Shown one piece after another: positions 26,905 through 34,770 of a stretch of 64,000 nucleotides of DNA. Positions within the stretch are counted from its first letter, which is position 1; each line of letters opens with the position of its first letter. The translations under genes and the position numbers were made by a program. The notes beneath the pieces are model-generated. The model saw only the letters and a list, made by a program, of their open reading frames with translations. It was not told the origin of the DNA and did not search any database. The stretch spans positions 107,962 to 171,961 of the forward strand of contig CATYOF010000003.1 in assembly GCA_958410215.1 (NCBI GenBank), in the 5' to 3' direction. This DNA is from an uncultured Cryptobacterium sp. (lineage in GTDB: Bacteria > Actinomycetota > Coriobacteriia > Coriobacteriales > Eggerthellaceae).

Positions 26905-27446
26905 CGAGCGAAGCGCCAAAGAGCGAATCTTCAACGTTTGATATGGCGCCAGTTGTTGTAGAGGGTGTAGAGAGTCCAAGTTCAACCGCGCCATCTAGTT
27001 CTACACCATGCGCACCGCCTTTACAGGTCGAGTATATTCGTGTTCGTCCTGACCGTATAGAAACTCGTGTTCGGATAAGTGATAAGCGTTATGCCTTCAC
27101 CAATGCACGCATAGTTACTAAAGTTTTAGCTTATTATCCAACGATCGGTATGCATGCGTGTCGCAATCATAAAGGCCGTCTGTTTTCCGATGTGATGAAT
27201 CATACTTCGGTGCCGCATCTTTTAGAGCATATGGTGGTTGATGCACAAACGCGTCGTACTCAGGCTGAAGATCGCATTTTTACCGGAACAACTCAGTGGA
27301 GCAGCGATGATCCACTTTTAGCACAGGTCGTATTTTCGTATGAGGATGATTTGATAGCGCTTGAAGTGCTGAACCAGTGCGTGGCGCTCCTTAATACTAT
27401 TCTCGAATCCGAGTATTCCAATGAAGCTACCGCAGATGAAAGGTGA
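26901..27446 (+). CDS. Stand-alone cyanophycin synthetase N-domain-like protein
   Basis: A 181-residue protein. After a Ser/Pro-rich start (about 1-45) comes a domain with the pattern of the N-domain of cyanophycin synthetase: an early IRVRPDRIETRVRI strand pair, MHACRNHKGRLFSDV, then SVPHLLEHMVVDAQT, which parallels the LGHxxEHxALELQ motif of CphA, and VVFSYEDDLIALEVLNQCVALLN, which parallels the CphA VVFEYED end. In CphA this domain binds the growing peptide polymer and sits before an ATP-grasp domain. Here the ATP-grasp is a separate protein encoded next. The assignment rests on remembered family motifs. Overlaps the upstream gene by four bases. Confidence 0.65.
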   Translation: MTSEAPKSESSTFDMAPVVVEGVESPSSTAPSSSTPCAPPLQVEYIRVRPDRIETRVRISDKRYAFTNARIVTKVLAYYPTIGMHACRNHKGRLFSDVMNHTSVPHLLEHMVVDAQTRRTQAEDRIFTGTTQWSSDDPLLAQVVFSYEDDLIALEVLNQCVALLNTILESEYSNEATADER

Positions 27447-27451
27447 ATTAT

Positions 27452-28414
27452 ATGAATATAGCAATTCTTGCCGATAAACAAACGGCAGTCAGTGAAGCGC
27501 CAAAGTTAGTTACCGCTTTTGAAAAAGGGGAACATCAGGCAGAAATTCTAAGGGTTGACCAGCCTCTTATGGCGGCATTACAAGCAAAGCGGCCCGATAT
27601 TTGTTGCATAGCTGCAGGTACTCAGGGTTGCGCTGGTATGTTGCAGGAAATGCTCGAATTCATGCAAATTCCTTTCCTTGGTTCTGGGTCGCAAGCTTGT
27701 CGCTTAAGCGCTGATGAACAACTAAGTTTGTTTTCACTCCGTCGTTACGCTGAAGCATCAGAAGAAGAAAGCACGCTTGAGTCGCTTGTCTCTTTTAGTG
27801 TGTCTTCAGAATTTCTTTCGGTGAATAAAGAAGCGTTGATTGAGGTATGCGAAGAGCGAATTCCTGGAGGGTGTCCTTTTGAAGTGTTGCAGTCTTCTGA
27901 AGGAGGAATGGTTGGAATCGCGTGCAAGACTGCTGAAACTTGCGAAGCAAATAAGGCGAACAAGGTGGATGAAGAAAACGGATTTTGCAAGGTTGCCAAT
28001 CGCGAAGAATTTGAAGCAGCGCTTGAAGCATATGCTCAAACAGGCTGCGTTGTTCGTCAGTGGGTAGAAGGTGTTCGTTTAAGTGTGTCTGTTTTGGGTA
28101 CAGGCTGGGATGCGCACGTGTTGCCTCCGATTGATACGAAGACAATGGCACCGGTGAAGTTGGATTCCTTATCGGGCGATGAGCAAGTTGCACATGCAAT
28201 TCGTTCGGAAATTGAGAGGTGCGCGTTTGAAATTTGTCTTGCGCTAGGCATGCGCGATTTTGCTTTGGTGAATCTTATATGGGATGGGGCTCAGGTGCGA
28301 TTGTCGGGAATAGAAGCAGTTCCTTCTATGAAGGAAACATCTTCGTTTGCGGCGGCTTGCAAGGCAGCTGGTCTTTCTGTTGGGGGCGTGCTTAATCATT
28401 TGGTTTCGTTGTAG
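27452..28414 (+). CDS. ATP-grasp, D-Ala-D-Ala ligase-like protein with altered metal site
   Basis: A 320-residue protein with the fold order of D-alanine-D-alanine ligases: an N-terminal Rossmann-like part (MNIAILADKQ, IPFLGSGSQACRLSADE), a central lid region, VVRQWVEGVRLSVSVLG, and a C-terminal part. In Ddl enzymes the C-terminal metal-binding segments are R-I/V-D and E-x-N-T-x-P-G-M-T. Here they read LVN and GIEAVPSMK, so the Asp, Glu and Asn ligands appear replaced, and the KPxxxGSS loop is also degenerate. It may be a pseudoenzyme or a diverged ligase. I use ATG 27452 after AAAGGTGA rather than GTG 27443. It is cotranscribed with the CphA-N-like gene. Confidence 0.75.
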   Translation: MNIAILADKQTAVSEAPKLVTAFEKGEHQAEILRVDQPLMAALQAKRPDICCIAAGTQGCAGMLQEMLEFMQIPFLGSGSQACRLSADEQLSLFSLRRYAEASEEESTLESLVSFSVSSEFLSVNKEALIEVCEERIPGGCPFEVLQSSEGGMVGIACKTAETCEANKANKVDEENGFCKVANREEFEAALEAYAQTGCVVRQWVEGVRLSVSVLGTGWDAHVLPPIDTKTMAPVKLDSLSGDEQVAHAIRSEIERCAFEICLALGMRDFALVNLIWDGAQVRLSGIEAVPSMKETSSFAAACKAAGLSVGGVLNHLVSL

Positions 28415-28551
28415 GCGTTGTGCATCAGTTTGGAAACAAGTGGGACTCATGCATGTTTTTCGAGATTAGTGGTAGGACATGCACGTATAATATGAACATC
28501 AGATATAAGAGCATGAGATATCTTATCTATGATGTCGGAAGGGTGTTCAAG

Positions 28552-29187
28552 ATGGGTAAATTTGCTACGTTTTTAATCGGTGGCATTGTTGGTGCCGCTG
28601 CTGGTCTGTTGCTTTCGCCTCGTAGTGGTGCTGAAAATCGTGCCAAAGTTTCTGAGGTAATTAACGACAATGTAAAGATTGAAGTACCTGCTGGGGTTCA
28701 GGAAAAGGCGGGTCAGTTTGCTTCTGCTGCTGCTTCTACTTCGCAAAAAGTTATTAACACCGTTGTGGATAACGGATCTGATGCGTACAAGAATGTTGTT
28801 TCTCGCGTAAATCAAAACCCTACGGTTCAGGCATTCAATGATAATGGCGATGAGCTTCGTCAGAAGATTGATGCTGCGCGTGAGCGTATTGCTACTCAGG
28901 TAGCAAAAAATGCAGAAGCTGCGCGTGATGCTGCAGTAGACAAGATCCCGGTAGCAATTGATGCAGCTTCTGGTGCTGCTCAAAATGCGAAGGTTGCTGC
29001 TCAAAATGCTGGTCAGGTAGTGTCGGGCGCTGCTCAAACAGCTGGTGCTGCTGTGGCAGGTGCTGCTCAGAATGCAGGCCAGGCGGTAGCTGGCGCTGCT
29101 GCGACCGCTAAAGATGCAGTAGTGGGTGCAGCTTCAACGGTTACGGCAAAAATTAACCCTTCTGGTGAAAAGAAAGATACCGAATAG
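28552..29187 (+). CDS. YtxH-domain envelope protein with Ala-rich amphipathic repeat tail
   Basis: A 211-residue protein. The first 35 residues are the YtxH signature: a short membrane segment FATFLIGGIVGAAAGLLLSP followed by RSGAENRAK. The tail (about 120-205) is built from Ala/Gln/Gly/Val repeats such as AAQNAGQVVSGAAQTAG and AGAAQNAGQAVAGAA, predicted helical and amphipathic, like LEA or apolipoprotein-type repeats. YtxH proteins are general-stress and envelope associated; a precise role is not known. ATG 28552 follows GGAAGGG. A terminator follows at 29270. A long upstream frame start at 28420 has no ribosome site. Confidence 0.85.
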   Translation: MGKFATFLIGGIVGAAAGLLLSPRSGAENRAKVSEVINDNVKIEVPAGVQEKAGQFASAAASTSQKVINTVVDNGSDAYKNVVSRVNQNPTVQAFNDNGDELRQKIDAARERIATQVAKNAEAARDAAVDKIPVAIDAASGAAQNAKVAAQNAGQVVSGAAQTAGAAVAGAAQNAGQAVAGAAATAKDAVVGAASTVTAKINPSGEKKDTE

Positions 29188-29269
29188 GAACATAAAAGCA
29201 ACAAATAGAACACATTTGCAGCGCAAACTTTAGTTGTGTGTTTGAATTATGGTCAGTTAGACTCGTATA

Positions 29270-29298
29270 GTGGCGACTTTTTGGTCGCCACTTGTTTT
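29270..29298 (+). terminator. Rho-independent terminator after the YtxH gene
   Basis: GTGGCGAC (29270-29277) pairs with GTCGCCAC (29284-29291) around TTTTTG and is followed by TTGTTTT. Confidence 0.85.
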
Positions 29299-29299
29299 A

Positions 29300-29330
29300 G
29301 CGTGACAAGTGGACAGGGCACTTGTCACGC
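29300..29330. promoter_or_regulatory. Perfect 12-bp dyad upstream of the PRC-barrel gene
   Basis: GCGTGACAAGTG (29300-29311) and CACTTGTCACGC (29319-29330) are perfect reverse complements separated by GACAGGG. It begins one base after the terminator and lies about 80 bp before the next start, with no T run, so it is either an operator or a second hairpin. Confidence 0.45.
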
Positions 29331-29410
29331 AGTGGCAAGATAAAGCGCACGTGATGTAGTTGTGTAGCGGTAGGCAGAAACGCTATAAACGGCAGGCAGG
29401 AAAAGGGAAG

Positions 29411-30214
29411 ATGAAAAAGAGCGAATACTTAATTAGTGAATTACGTGGTGCTCCTGTGTATGCAACAGGAAAAAAGCTTAAGCGCATTGGTAAAGTTCAT
29501 TCGTTTATTTTTCATCCTCATAAACGTCGCGTAGTGGGATTCACGGTAAAGCGTCCCGATATTGCACTTATGATGCACCGCCCCGATTTGTTTGTTTCTT
29601 TTGATGGATTCGATATTGAAGAAGGAGCCATTGTCATCGATGAAGCAAAAGGCACTACGGGTTCTGCTGCTTGTAAACGTTTGGGTGTTTCGTGGGATGA
29701 ATGCGTAATTTGGCAAGGCCTTCCCCTGATGAGCGAAGAGGGTAAGCGATGCGGTCTTGTGGGCGATGTTCGTTTTAGTACAGAAGATGGAGCAGTTAAA
29801 TCGCTTTTTATCGATAAAGGAGCTTCTGCCGGAGCTCTTCTAGGGGCTACTGAAATTCCAGCTGCCTATATTAAAGGTTTCAAGCTTGGCGTGGGCGATA
29901 AGCTTACTGCGGCAAACGAAGAAGATTTTTTGCAAGGTGCCATTATTCTTTCTGATGAAGCCCTTGCTATCCAGGCGCAGGGCGGTTTAGCAGAGCGTGC
30001 GGGTAAAGCAAGTGCAGTGGTTACCCATAAAGCATCGCAAGCTTTTGAAAAAGCGAAACCAGTTGCGTCGGATGTTGCTCAAAAAACGGGCGAGGCGGTA
30101 AATAAAGGCGCCTATGCACTAGGCAGTCAGCTTCGCAAATCAAAGGGTATGTTTGCGGCGTTTAAAGAAGAATACAATCGTGCACGTTATGGTGAAGATA
30201 CTGAGGAAAAATGA
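29411..30214 (+). CDS. PRC-barrel domain protein
   Basis: A 267-residue protein with two PRC-barrel-like beta domains: about 8-85 (ISELRGAPVYATGKKLKRIGKVHSF, then RRVVGFTVKRPD) and about 95-175 (MSEEGKRCGLVGDVRFSTEDGAVKSLFID). A helical, Ala/Lys-rich tail (KASAVVTHKASQAFEKAKPVASDV) resembles the tail of the YtxH protein upstream. PRC barrels occur in ribosome maturation, photosynthetic and membrane-associated sporulation proteins; here an envelope or stress role is only inferred from neighbours. ATG 29411 follows AGGAAAAGGGAAG. Its stop overlaps the next gene by ATGA. Confidence 0.85.
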   Translation: MKKSEYLISELRGAPVYATGKKLKRIGKVHSFIFHPHKRRVVGFTVKRPDIALMMHRPDLFVSFDGFDIEEGAIVIDEAKGTTGSAACKRLGVSWDECVIWQGLPLMSEEGKRCGLVGDVRFSTEDGAVKSLFIDKGASAGALLGATEIPAAYIKGFKLGVGDKLTAANEEDFLQGAIILSDEALAIQAQGGLAERAGKASAVVTHKASQAFEKAKPVASDVAQKTGEAVNKGAYALGSQLRKSKGMFAAFKEEYNRARYGEDTEEK

Positions 30215-31104
30215 GCACTAATCAAAACAAAAAACACGAGAGTAATATTCCGAAAGAGGGAAACATCCCAGAAGAAGCAAACATTTCGGAAGAAGAAAAC
30301 GAAACAAGCTCCATTTCGATATTTGGCCACCAGGTAGGTACAGCTGATATTTTTAAGCTGCTAGGATTGTTAGCCTTTATCGGCATTACTGCAGGAATCG
30401 TAATCGCGCTGTGGCCTAGTCTTTCGCAAATTTTTGAGCCTAACGGAACAGAACGCGTTATTGCAAGCATCCAAAGTCAAGGAGCGTTTGGGGTGCTTAT
30501 GCTGTTAGGATTGCAATTCTTGCAAGTAGTGGTGGCTTTTATTCCAGGCGAAGTGGTTCAGGTGGCCGCTGGTATGCTGTATGGCCCTTGGTTTGGGTCA
30601 CTTATTATTTTGGTTGGCTGCGTAATTTCGAGCGCGGTAATTTATCAGCTGGTGCATAGATTGGGTGCACCGTTTGTGCGTGATATGGTAAGCAAGGAAC
30701 ATCTTGAAAAGTTCTATGAGTTTGAAAACTCTGGCAAGTTGAACATTGTGGTGTTCATTTTGTTTCTCATTCCCGCAATGCCTAAGGATGTTTTTACCTA
30801 TTTGGTTCCTCTTACCAATATGCGCATGCGTACCTTTCTTATTCTGGCAACCATTGGGCGCATTCCAGGCGTTTTGATTTCCACCTATGCGGCGGCAGGC
30901 TTAGCTGAAGGTCAAATTACTACGAGCCTTATTATTTTTGGCGTGGCTGCAGCTATTGCGCTTGTATGTTTGATTTTCCGCAACCGTATTATGCGGGTGC
31001 TGGGTACGGCAAAGGCATTCCATGAGCGCGACAAGGAACGCGAAGAACGTAAAGAACACGAAGAGCGCGAAGAACGTAAATTGCGCGAAGATCGCGAAAG
31101 ATAA
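30211..31104 (+). CDS. TVP38/TMEM64 (VTT domain) membrane protein
   Basis: A 297-residue membrane protein of the VTT/DedA superfamily, thought to take part in lipid movement across the membrane. An acidic N-terminal region with repeats of the kind NIPKEGNIPEEANISEE precedes a first membrane segment (about 48-68). The VTT core contains FIPGEVVQVAAGMLYGPWFG, ISSAVIYQLVHRLGAPFVRD and the re-entrant type FLIPAMPKDVFTYL, then GRIPGVLISTYAAAG. The C-terminus is a highly charged run with repeats of RE-ERK (residues 270-297), encoded by imperfect DNA repeats. It is coupled to the PRC-barrel gene by a four-base overlap. Confidence 0.88.
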   Translation: MSTNQNKKHESNIPKEGNIPEEANISEEENETSSISIFGHQVGTADIFKLLGLLAFIGITAGIVIALWPSLSQIFEPNGTERVIASIQSQGAFGVLMLLGLQFLQVVVAFIPGEVVQVAAGMLYGPWFGSLIILVGCVISSAVIYQLVHRLGAPFVRDMVSKEHLEKFYEFENSGKLNIVVFILFLIPAMPKDVFTYLVPLTNMRMRTFLILATIGRIPGVLISTYAAAGLAEGQITTSLIIFGVAAAIALVCLIFRNRIMRVLGTAKAFHERDKEREERKEHEEREERKLREDRER

Positions 31105-31258
31105 GCCGTGACCTTACAGCAACTTGAACGCTAAAATACAAGCTTCTTACAGGGGTGGGACTGCGTTACGGAAGCATAACGGAACACGAGTTTAGGCTTT
31201 CCAAACGCTATTCTTAGGATGTCGAATTTATCAACATATTGAAGTGAGGCGTTGCATT

Positions 31259-32425
31259 ATGGTTCAAGAACAAAACGACCCTCAAAATAATAAAAAAAGT
31301 GAAACAGAGCAGAATTCTGAGACAGCAGTAAATTCTGAGGTAACAGCAAAGCCAGAAGCTAAAGTGGTGGAGCAAGAAGAGATTTCTTGCAAATCTGATG
31401 CAGTTTCCGATAAGGGAAAAGTACCTTGTGATCAAGAGACAGCTTCTGATAAGCAAGAAGAGGCTTCCGACACGCAGACTACGACCACTTCGGATCAGGC
31501 TTCTACGAACCAGGGTTCATCCGCGGATCAAAGGGGCGCTTCCAATCAGGATGCAGCAGCAGGCCAGGATCCTACTGCGACAGGGCAGGAAAAGCAGCGT
31601 GTAGAAATTAGCGATGCGGTGCGTGATGAAGCCCTCTCTGCTGCAGAAAAAGGGTTAGAAGCTGCGCGTGCTGCGCTTGAAGCGGCAGAAAAAAAACTAG
31701 CGGAAGCACAGCAAGCTGCCTACGGACAAGCAGGGCAACCTTCTGCTGGACAATATGCTCCTCCGCAAGGTAGTCCGCAGCAACCCGGAGCGCAATCGAC
31801 TCAGCCTGGCGTGCAAACTGCGCAACCCGAAGTGCAAGCAGGTACTTCTTCTGCGCCTTCTGCGAATACGGGGAATTCTTTTGGGCAAACCGCGTCGATG
31901 GCACATACCCAATCGGCTAACTCGCAAGAAGCTTTCTATCAGCAAAATACCTATCAACAGTCCGCAAATTCTGCATACCAGCAAGCTGCTTATCAGCAAC
32001 CTGTAAATGCAGCGTACCAACAGATTCCCTATCAGCAGCCAGAAAGCTACGCGTATCAGCAGGCAGGAAATAAGCAAGCAAATCAGCAAACAGCTTATGC
32101 GCAGCCTCAGCAAAATAACACCTACCAGTACACGCAGCCACCCGTTCAGCCTCATTATGCGCCTCCCGTTGCTTCGCGTGATCATGTGGCAGCAGGTCTT
32201 CTCGCAATCTTTTTAGGGTTTCTGGGTATTCACAAGTTTTATTTAGGCTACAACACGCAGGGCTTTATTATGCTTGCTATTGCCCTTATTGGCGGGTTGT
32301 TCTCGTTCGGTTTGGTAATGGGAGTTGTTTGGATTATCGGTATTGTTGAAGGTATTATCTATTTGACGAAATCGCAAAGTGAATTCGAGCGACTATACGT
32401 ATATAACAAGAGAGAGTGGTTTTAA
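31259..32425 (+). CDS. TM2-domain protein with long Gln/Ala-rich N-terminus
   Basis: A 388-residue protein. The C-terminal 80 residues are a TM2 domain: two membrane segments with the linker AAGLLAIFLGFLGIHKFYLG and a GIVEGIIYL second half. The first 300 residues are low complexity: Ser/Thr/Glu-rich, then a short Ala-rich helix (about 118-150), then Gln/Pro/Tyr repeats of the kind AYQQAAYQQPVN. The start ATG 31259 is chosen over 31244 because it follows GTGAGGCG at fair distance. TM2 proteins have no general function; the tail may be a disordered cytoplasmic or surface arm. It has its own upstream gap of 154 bp. Confidence 0.85.
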   Translation: MVQEQNDPQNNKKSETEQNSETAVNSEVTAKPEAKVVEQEEISCKSDAVSDKGKVPCDQETASDKQEEASDTQTTTTSDQASTNQGSSADQRGASNQDAAAGQDPTATGQEKQRVEISDAVRDEALSAAEKGLEAARAALEAAEKKLAEAQQAAYGQAGQPSAGQYAPPQGSPQQPGAQSTQPGVQTAQPEVQAGTSSAPSANTGNSFGQTASMAHTQSANSQEAFYQQNTYQQSANSAYQQAAYQQPVNAAYQQIPYQQPESYAYQQAGNKQANQQTAYAQPQQNNTYQYTQPPVQPHYAPPVASRDHVAAGLLAIFLGFLGIHKFYLGYNTQGFIMLAIALIGGLFSFGLVMGVVWIIGIVEGIIYLTKSQSEFERLYVYNKREWF

Positions 32426-32504
32426 TCAGGTAAGGGTCTCTATATGAGGCCCTTACGTTATAATGTCTTGTGTTCGTGCATATTTGCCAATAAGGAGGAA
32501 GATT

Positions 32505-33443
32505 ATGCCCACCATTACTCGTGATCAGGTTAAGGTCCCTATGGACGTAATGCCTGAAGCGCGCGAAACGTACATTGATAATTACATGAAGGCCACCCGT
32601 GGTACCGGACGTTTGATGCTCTTTGCTTGCGACCAGAAGATCGAACACCTGAACAAGGACTTCTATGGTGAAGGCATTGATATTTCTGACGCAGAGCCAG
32701 AGCATCTGTTCCGTATTGGCTCTCAGGGCACCATTGGTGTTCTTGCTGGCCAGCGTGGCTTGATTGCTCAGTATGCAGCAGACTATCCAGAGATTAACTA
32801 TCTGGTAAAGATGAATTCCAAGACTAACTTGGTAAAGGGTTCCCAGGATGATCCTTACAGCCCACAGCTCTATGATTTGGAAGCTGTTTTGGCAATGCGC
32901 GAGGCTGGCGTCAACATTGTTGGTCTTGGCTACACCATTTATCTGGGTTCCGAATATGAGTCAACCATGATGGCTGAAGCAGGTGAGCTTATTGCAGAGG
33001 CTCACGCAGCTGGTTTGATTGTTGTTCTGTGGATTTATCCTCGTGGTAAGGCTGTTACCGACGAGAAGGATCCAGATCTAATTGCTGGTGCTGCTGGTGT
33101 TGCACTGTGCTTGGGCGCAGACTTCGTAAAGGTTAACCCACCTCATGATGTTGAGGGTCAGACCTCTGCTGAAAGCCTGAAGATTGCTTCTATGGCTGCT
33201 GGTCGCACTGGTTTGGTTTGCGCAGGTGGTTCTAAGGCAGATGCTAACGTATTTCTTACTCAGCTGCATGATCAAATTCACATTGGTGGTGCTTGCGGTA
33301 ACGCAACGGGTCGTAACATTCATATGCGCTCTGATGAAGAAGCAATTCGTCTGTGCAATGCAATTTCTGCTATTACCTTGGGTGACTGGAGTGTTGAAGA
33401 CGCTGAAGCAGTATTCCGTGGTGAAAAGGAATTCTCCCTGTAA
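32505..33443 (+). CDS. Class I aldolase, DeoC/FbaB-type (probable fructose-bisphosphate aldolase)
   Basis: A 312-residue TIM-barrel aldolase of the DhnA/FbaB branch, forming a Schiff base with the substrate. The likely catalytic Lys is Lys209 in GADFVKVNPPHD; Tyr178 in WIYPRG corresponds to the usual general acid region. CDQKIEH near residue 45 is the family phosphate or substrate loop. ATG 32505 follows AAGGAGGA. The codon use is strongly biased toward frequent codons, suggesting high expression. It is monocistronic and closed by a strong terminator. Related LacD or AroA'-type aldolases cannot be fully excluded. Confidence 0.85.
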   Translation: MPTITRDQVKVPMDVMPEARETYIDNYMKATRGTGRLMLFACDQKIEHLNKDFYGEGIDISDAEPEHLFRIGSQGTIGVLAGQRGLIAQYAADYPEINYLVKMNSKTNLVKGSQDDPYSPQLYDLEAVLAMREAGVNIVGLGYTIYLGSEYESTMMAEAGELIAEAHAAGLIVVLWIYPRGKAVTDEKDPDLIAGAAGVALCLGADFVKVNPPHDVEGQTSAESLKIASMAAGRTGLVCAGGSKADANVFLTQLHDQIHIGGACGNATGRNIHMRSDEEAIRLCNAISAITLGDWSVEDAEAVFRGEKEFSL

Positions 33444-33445
33444 TT

Positions 33446-33600
33446 GCGATTATGCATCGCGGCACGTGCTGGTTGCGAAATCGTAGCGCGCGGCGTTCTT
33501 GAAAGCGCGCTTCTAGTTTCGACGAATCCACAGCCCGTGGCGGTTGCTAAGACGCGACTTTGGTTGCGGCGAAACCGCATCCTTTGGCGATTACAACACA
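33446..33600 (+). other. Hairpin-rich 3' region of the aldolase transcript
   Basis: Between the stop codon and the terminator lie several short dyads in series: GCGAT/ATCGC (about 33446-33460), AGCGCGC (33485-33491) with GCGCGCT (33505-33511), and GCGG/CCGC around CGAAA (about 33567-33579). GGTTGC is repeated three times at irregular spacing. It could be a 3' UTR-derived RNA or a decayed repeat array. Confidence 0.4.
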
Positions 33601-33613
33601 TACCTGAAATCTG

Positions 33614-33641
33614 AGAGCCCGACTTCGGTCGGGCTCTTTTG
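33614..33641 (+). terminator. Rho-independent terminator of the aldolase gene
   Basis: AGAGCCCGAC (33614-33623) pairs perfectly with GTCGGGCTCT (33628-33637) around a TTCG tetraloop, followed by TTTTGCTG. Confidence 0.93.
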
Positions 33642-33691
33642 CTGTGATAAGACTTGCGGAACCTTACCTTTCATTTATGGCAATGTCTAAA

Positions 33692-33703
33692 TGTTGCGCA
33701 ACA
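33692..33703. promoter_or_regulatory. Operator candidate TGTTGCGCAACA, copy 1
   Basis: A perfect 12-bp palindrome 165 bp upstream of the 33868 operon. Exact or near-exact copies lie at 38628, 39678 and 41197, all in promoter regions of this accessory segment. Confidence 0.7.
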
Positions 33704-33783
33704 AATCCTTTAGGCGAACTTTTATAATCAAAAGCTATGCGTAAACTGCGCTCATAGGGTATATCTATGTATCAAGAGCATAC

Positions 33784-33793
33784 GTTGCGCAAT
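33784..33793. promoter_or_regulatory. Degenerate operator candidate, copy 2
   Basis: GTTGCGCAAT keeps the TTGCGCAA core (33785-33792) of the 12-bp palindrome. It is followed by TTATAAAA, a possible -10 region about 65 bp before the 33868 gene, so it would lie at the promoter of the kinase-FHA operon. Confidence 0.5.
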
Positions 33794-33867
33794 TATTTGC
33801 TTATAAAACCAGGGAATAATGGTTGAGACTGATTGCGTAGCAATAAGGGATCAGCATAGAGGATAAG

Positions 33868-34770
33868 GTGGGTATGCCACTTCAGTTAAAGAAAAATACT
33901 ATATTGAAGCGCAGATTTAGATGGAACCAGGCAGCACGTTCACCTCTGCCTCCTGTGCTAATGGGGCTTGTTACCTTTTCCTTTGTAACGGTGGCGCTAG
34001 GGGCGGCGGTGTATGTTGCGGCTGTTCCAGAGCTAGTTCAGCAAAGTCCAGCAGTACAGACTGTTGCTACTGCAGTTGAAGAATCGGGTTTGCCTGAAGC
34101 AATTTCGGGGGCTTTATCTAATGGTGGAGGATTTAGCGAAGCTTCCGTAAATGCTACAAATTCATCGGGCTTTAGTTCCGTTTCTCCTGCGTCTAGTTTT
34201 AACTCTCCAGAAACTGGGGAAACCAGCACAGAAACAGAAAGCAATGTGTCAGAACAACCAGACGTTGCTCCGCCGGATAGTGGAACGGATGATTCTCAGG
34301 GTTCTGGTGAACAGGAGAATCCTGGGGGTATAGCGGATTCTGAAGAAGCACAATATCATGCCGCTATTGTCGAAGCATACAATGATCTTCCTGCATACGA
34401 GCAGAAGGTTAACACCATTATTCAGGATTTCAACAATAACTGTTTAAATCTTTCATCTGACGAACGCTATGCGACTTTTCAGAGAGCTGCAAGTCTTGTT
34501 TTTGATCTTTCAGGTGGAGGCTATCAGCTTACAATTCCTCGAGAATCGCGCTGGTATGAAGCCAGTCAGGCGGTGCAAAACCTGTATGGCAATTTATATT
34601 CCACGGGAGCAATATATCAACGCAGTTGGATGTTAAATGTTCCGCTTGACGATCCTCAACCCTATCGCGAACAATGGATGCAGCCCATTACAGAGCATTT
34701 AGTGGATGGTCAAATAGATTTATTGCTTGACTACCAAGAGCAGAAACCCTTGGTTGGAGCGATGCTATGA
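33868..34770 (+). CDS. Membrane-anchored protein, first gene of the kinase-FHA operon
   Basis: A 300-residue protein that I do not recognise. A basic cytoplasmic start of about 25 residues is followed by one membrane segment (about 30-52, VLMGLVTFSFVTVALGAAVYVAAV), a Ser/Thr/Glu-rich linker (about 75-160) and an outer helical domain of about 140 residues containing AIVEAYNDLPAYEQKVNTI, LNLSSDERYATFQRAASLV and a Trp/Tyr-rich end. The linker looks like a cell-wall-spanning region. GTG 33868 follows GAGGATAAG; ATG 33874 is an alternative. It overlaps the kinase gene by ATGA, so it may be the surface sensor or substrate of that kinase (inference). Confidence 0.75.
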   Translation: MGMPLQLKKNTILKRRFRWNQAARSPLPPVLMGLVTFSFVTVALGAAVYVAAVPELVQQSPAVQTVATAVEESGLPEAISGALSNGGGFSEASVNATNSSGFSSVSPASSFNSPETGETSTETESNVSEQPDVAPPDSGTDDSQGSGEQENPGGIADSEEAQYHAAIVEAYNDLPAYEQKVNTIIQDFNNNCLNLSSDERYATFQRAASLVFDLSGGGYQLTIPRESRWYEASQAVQNLYGNLYSTGAIYQRSWMLNVPLDDPQPYREQWMQPITEHLVDGQIDLLLDYQEQKPLVGAML

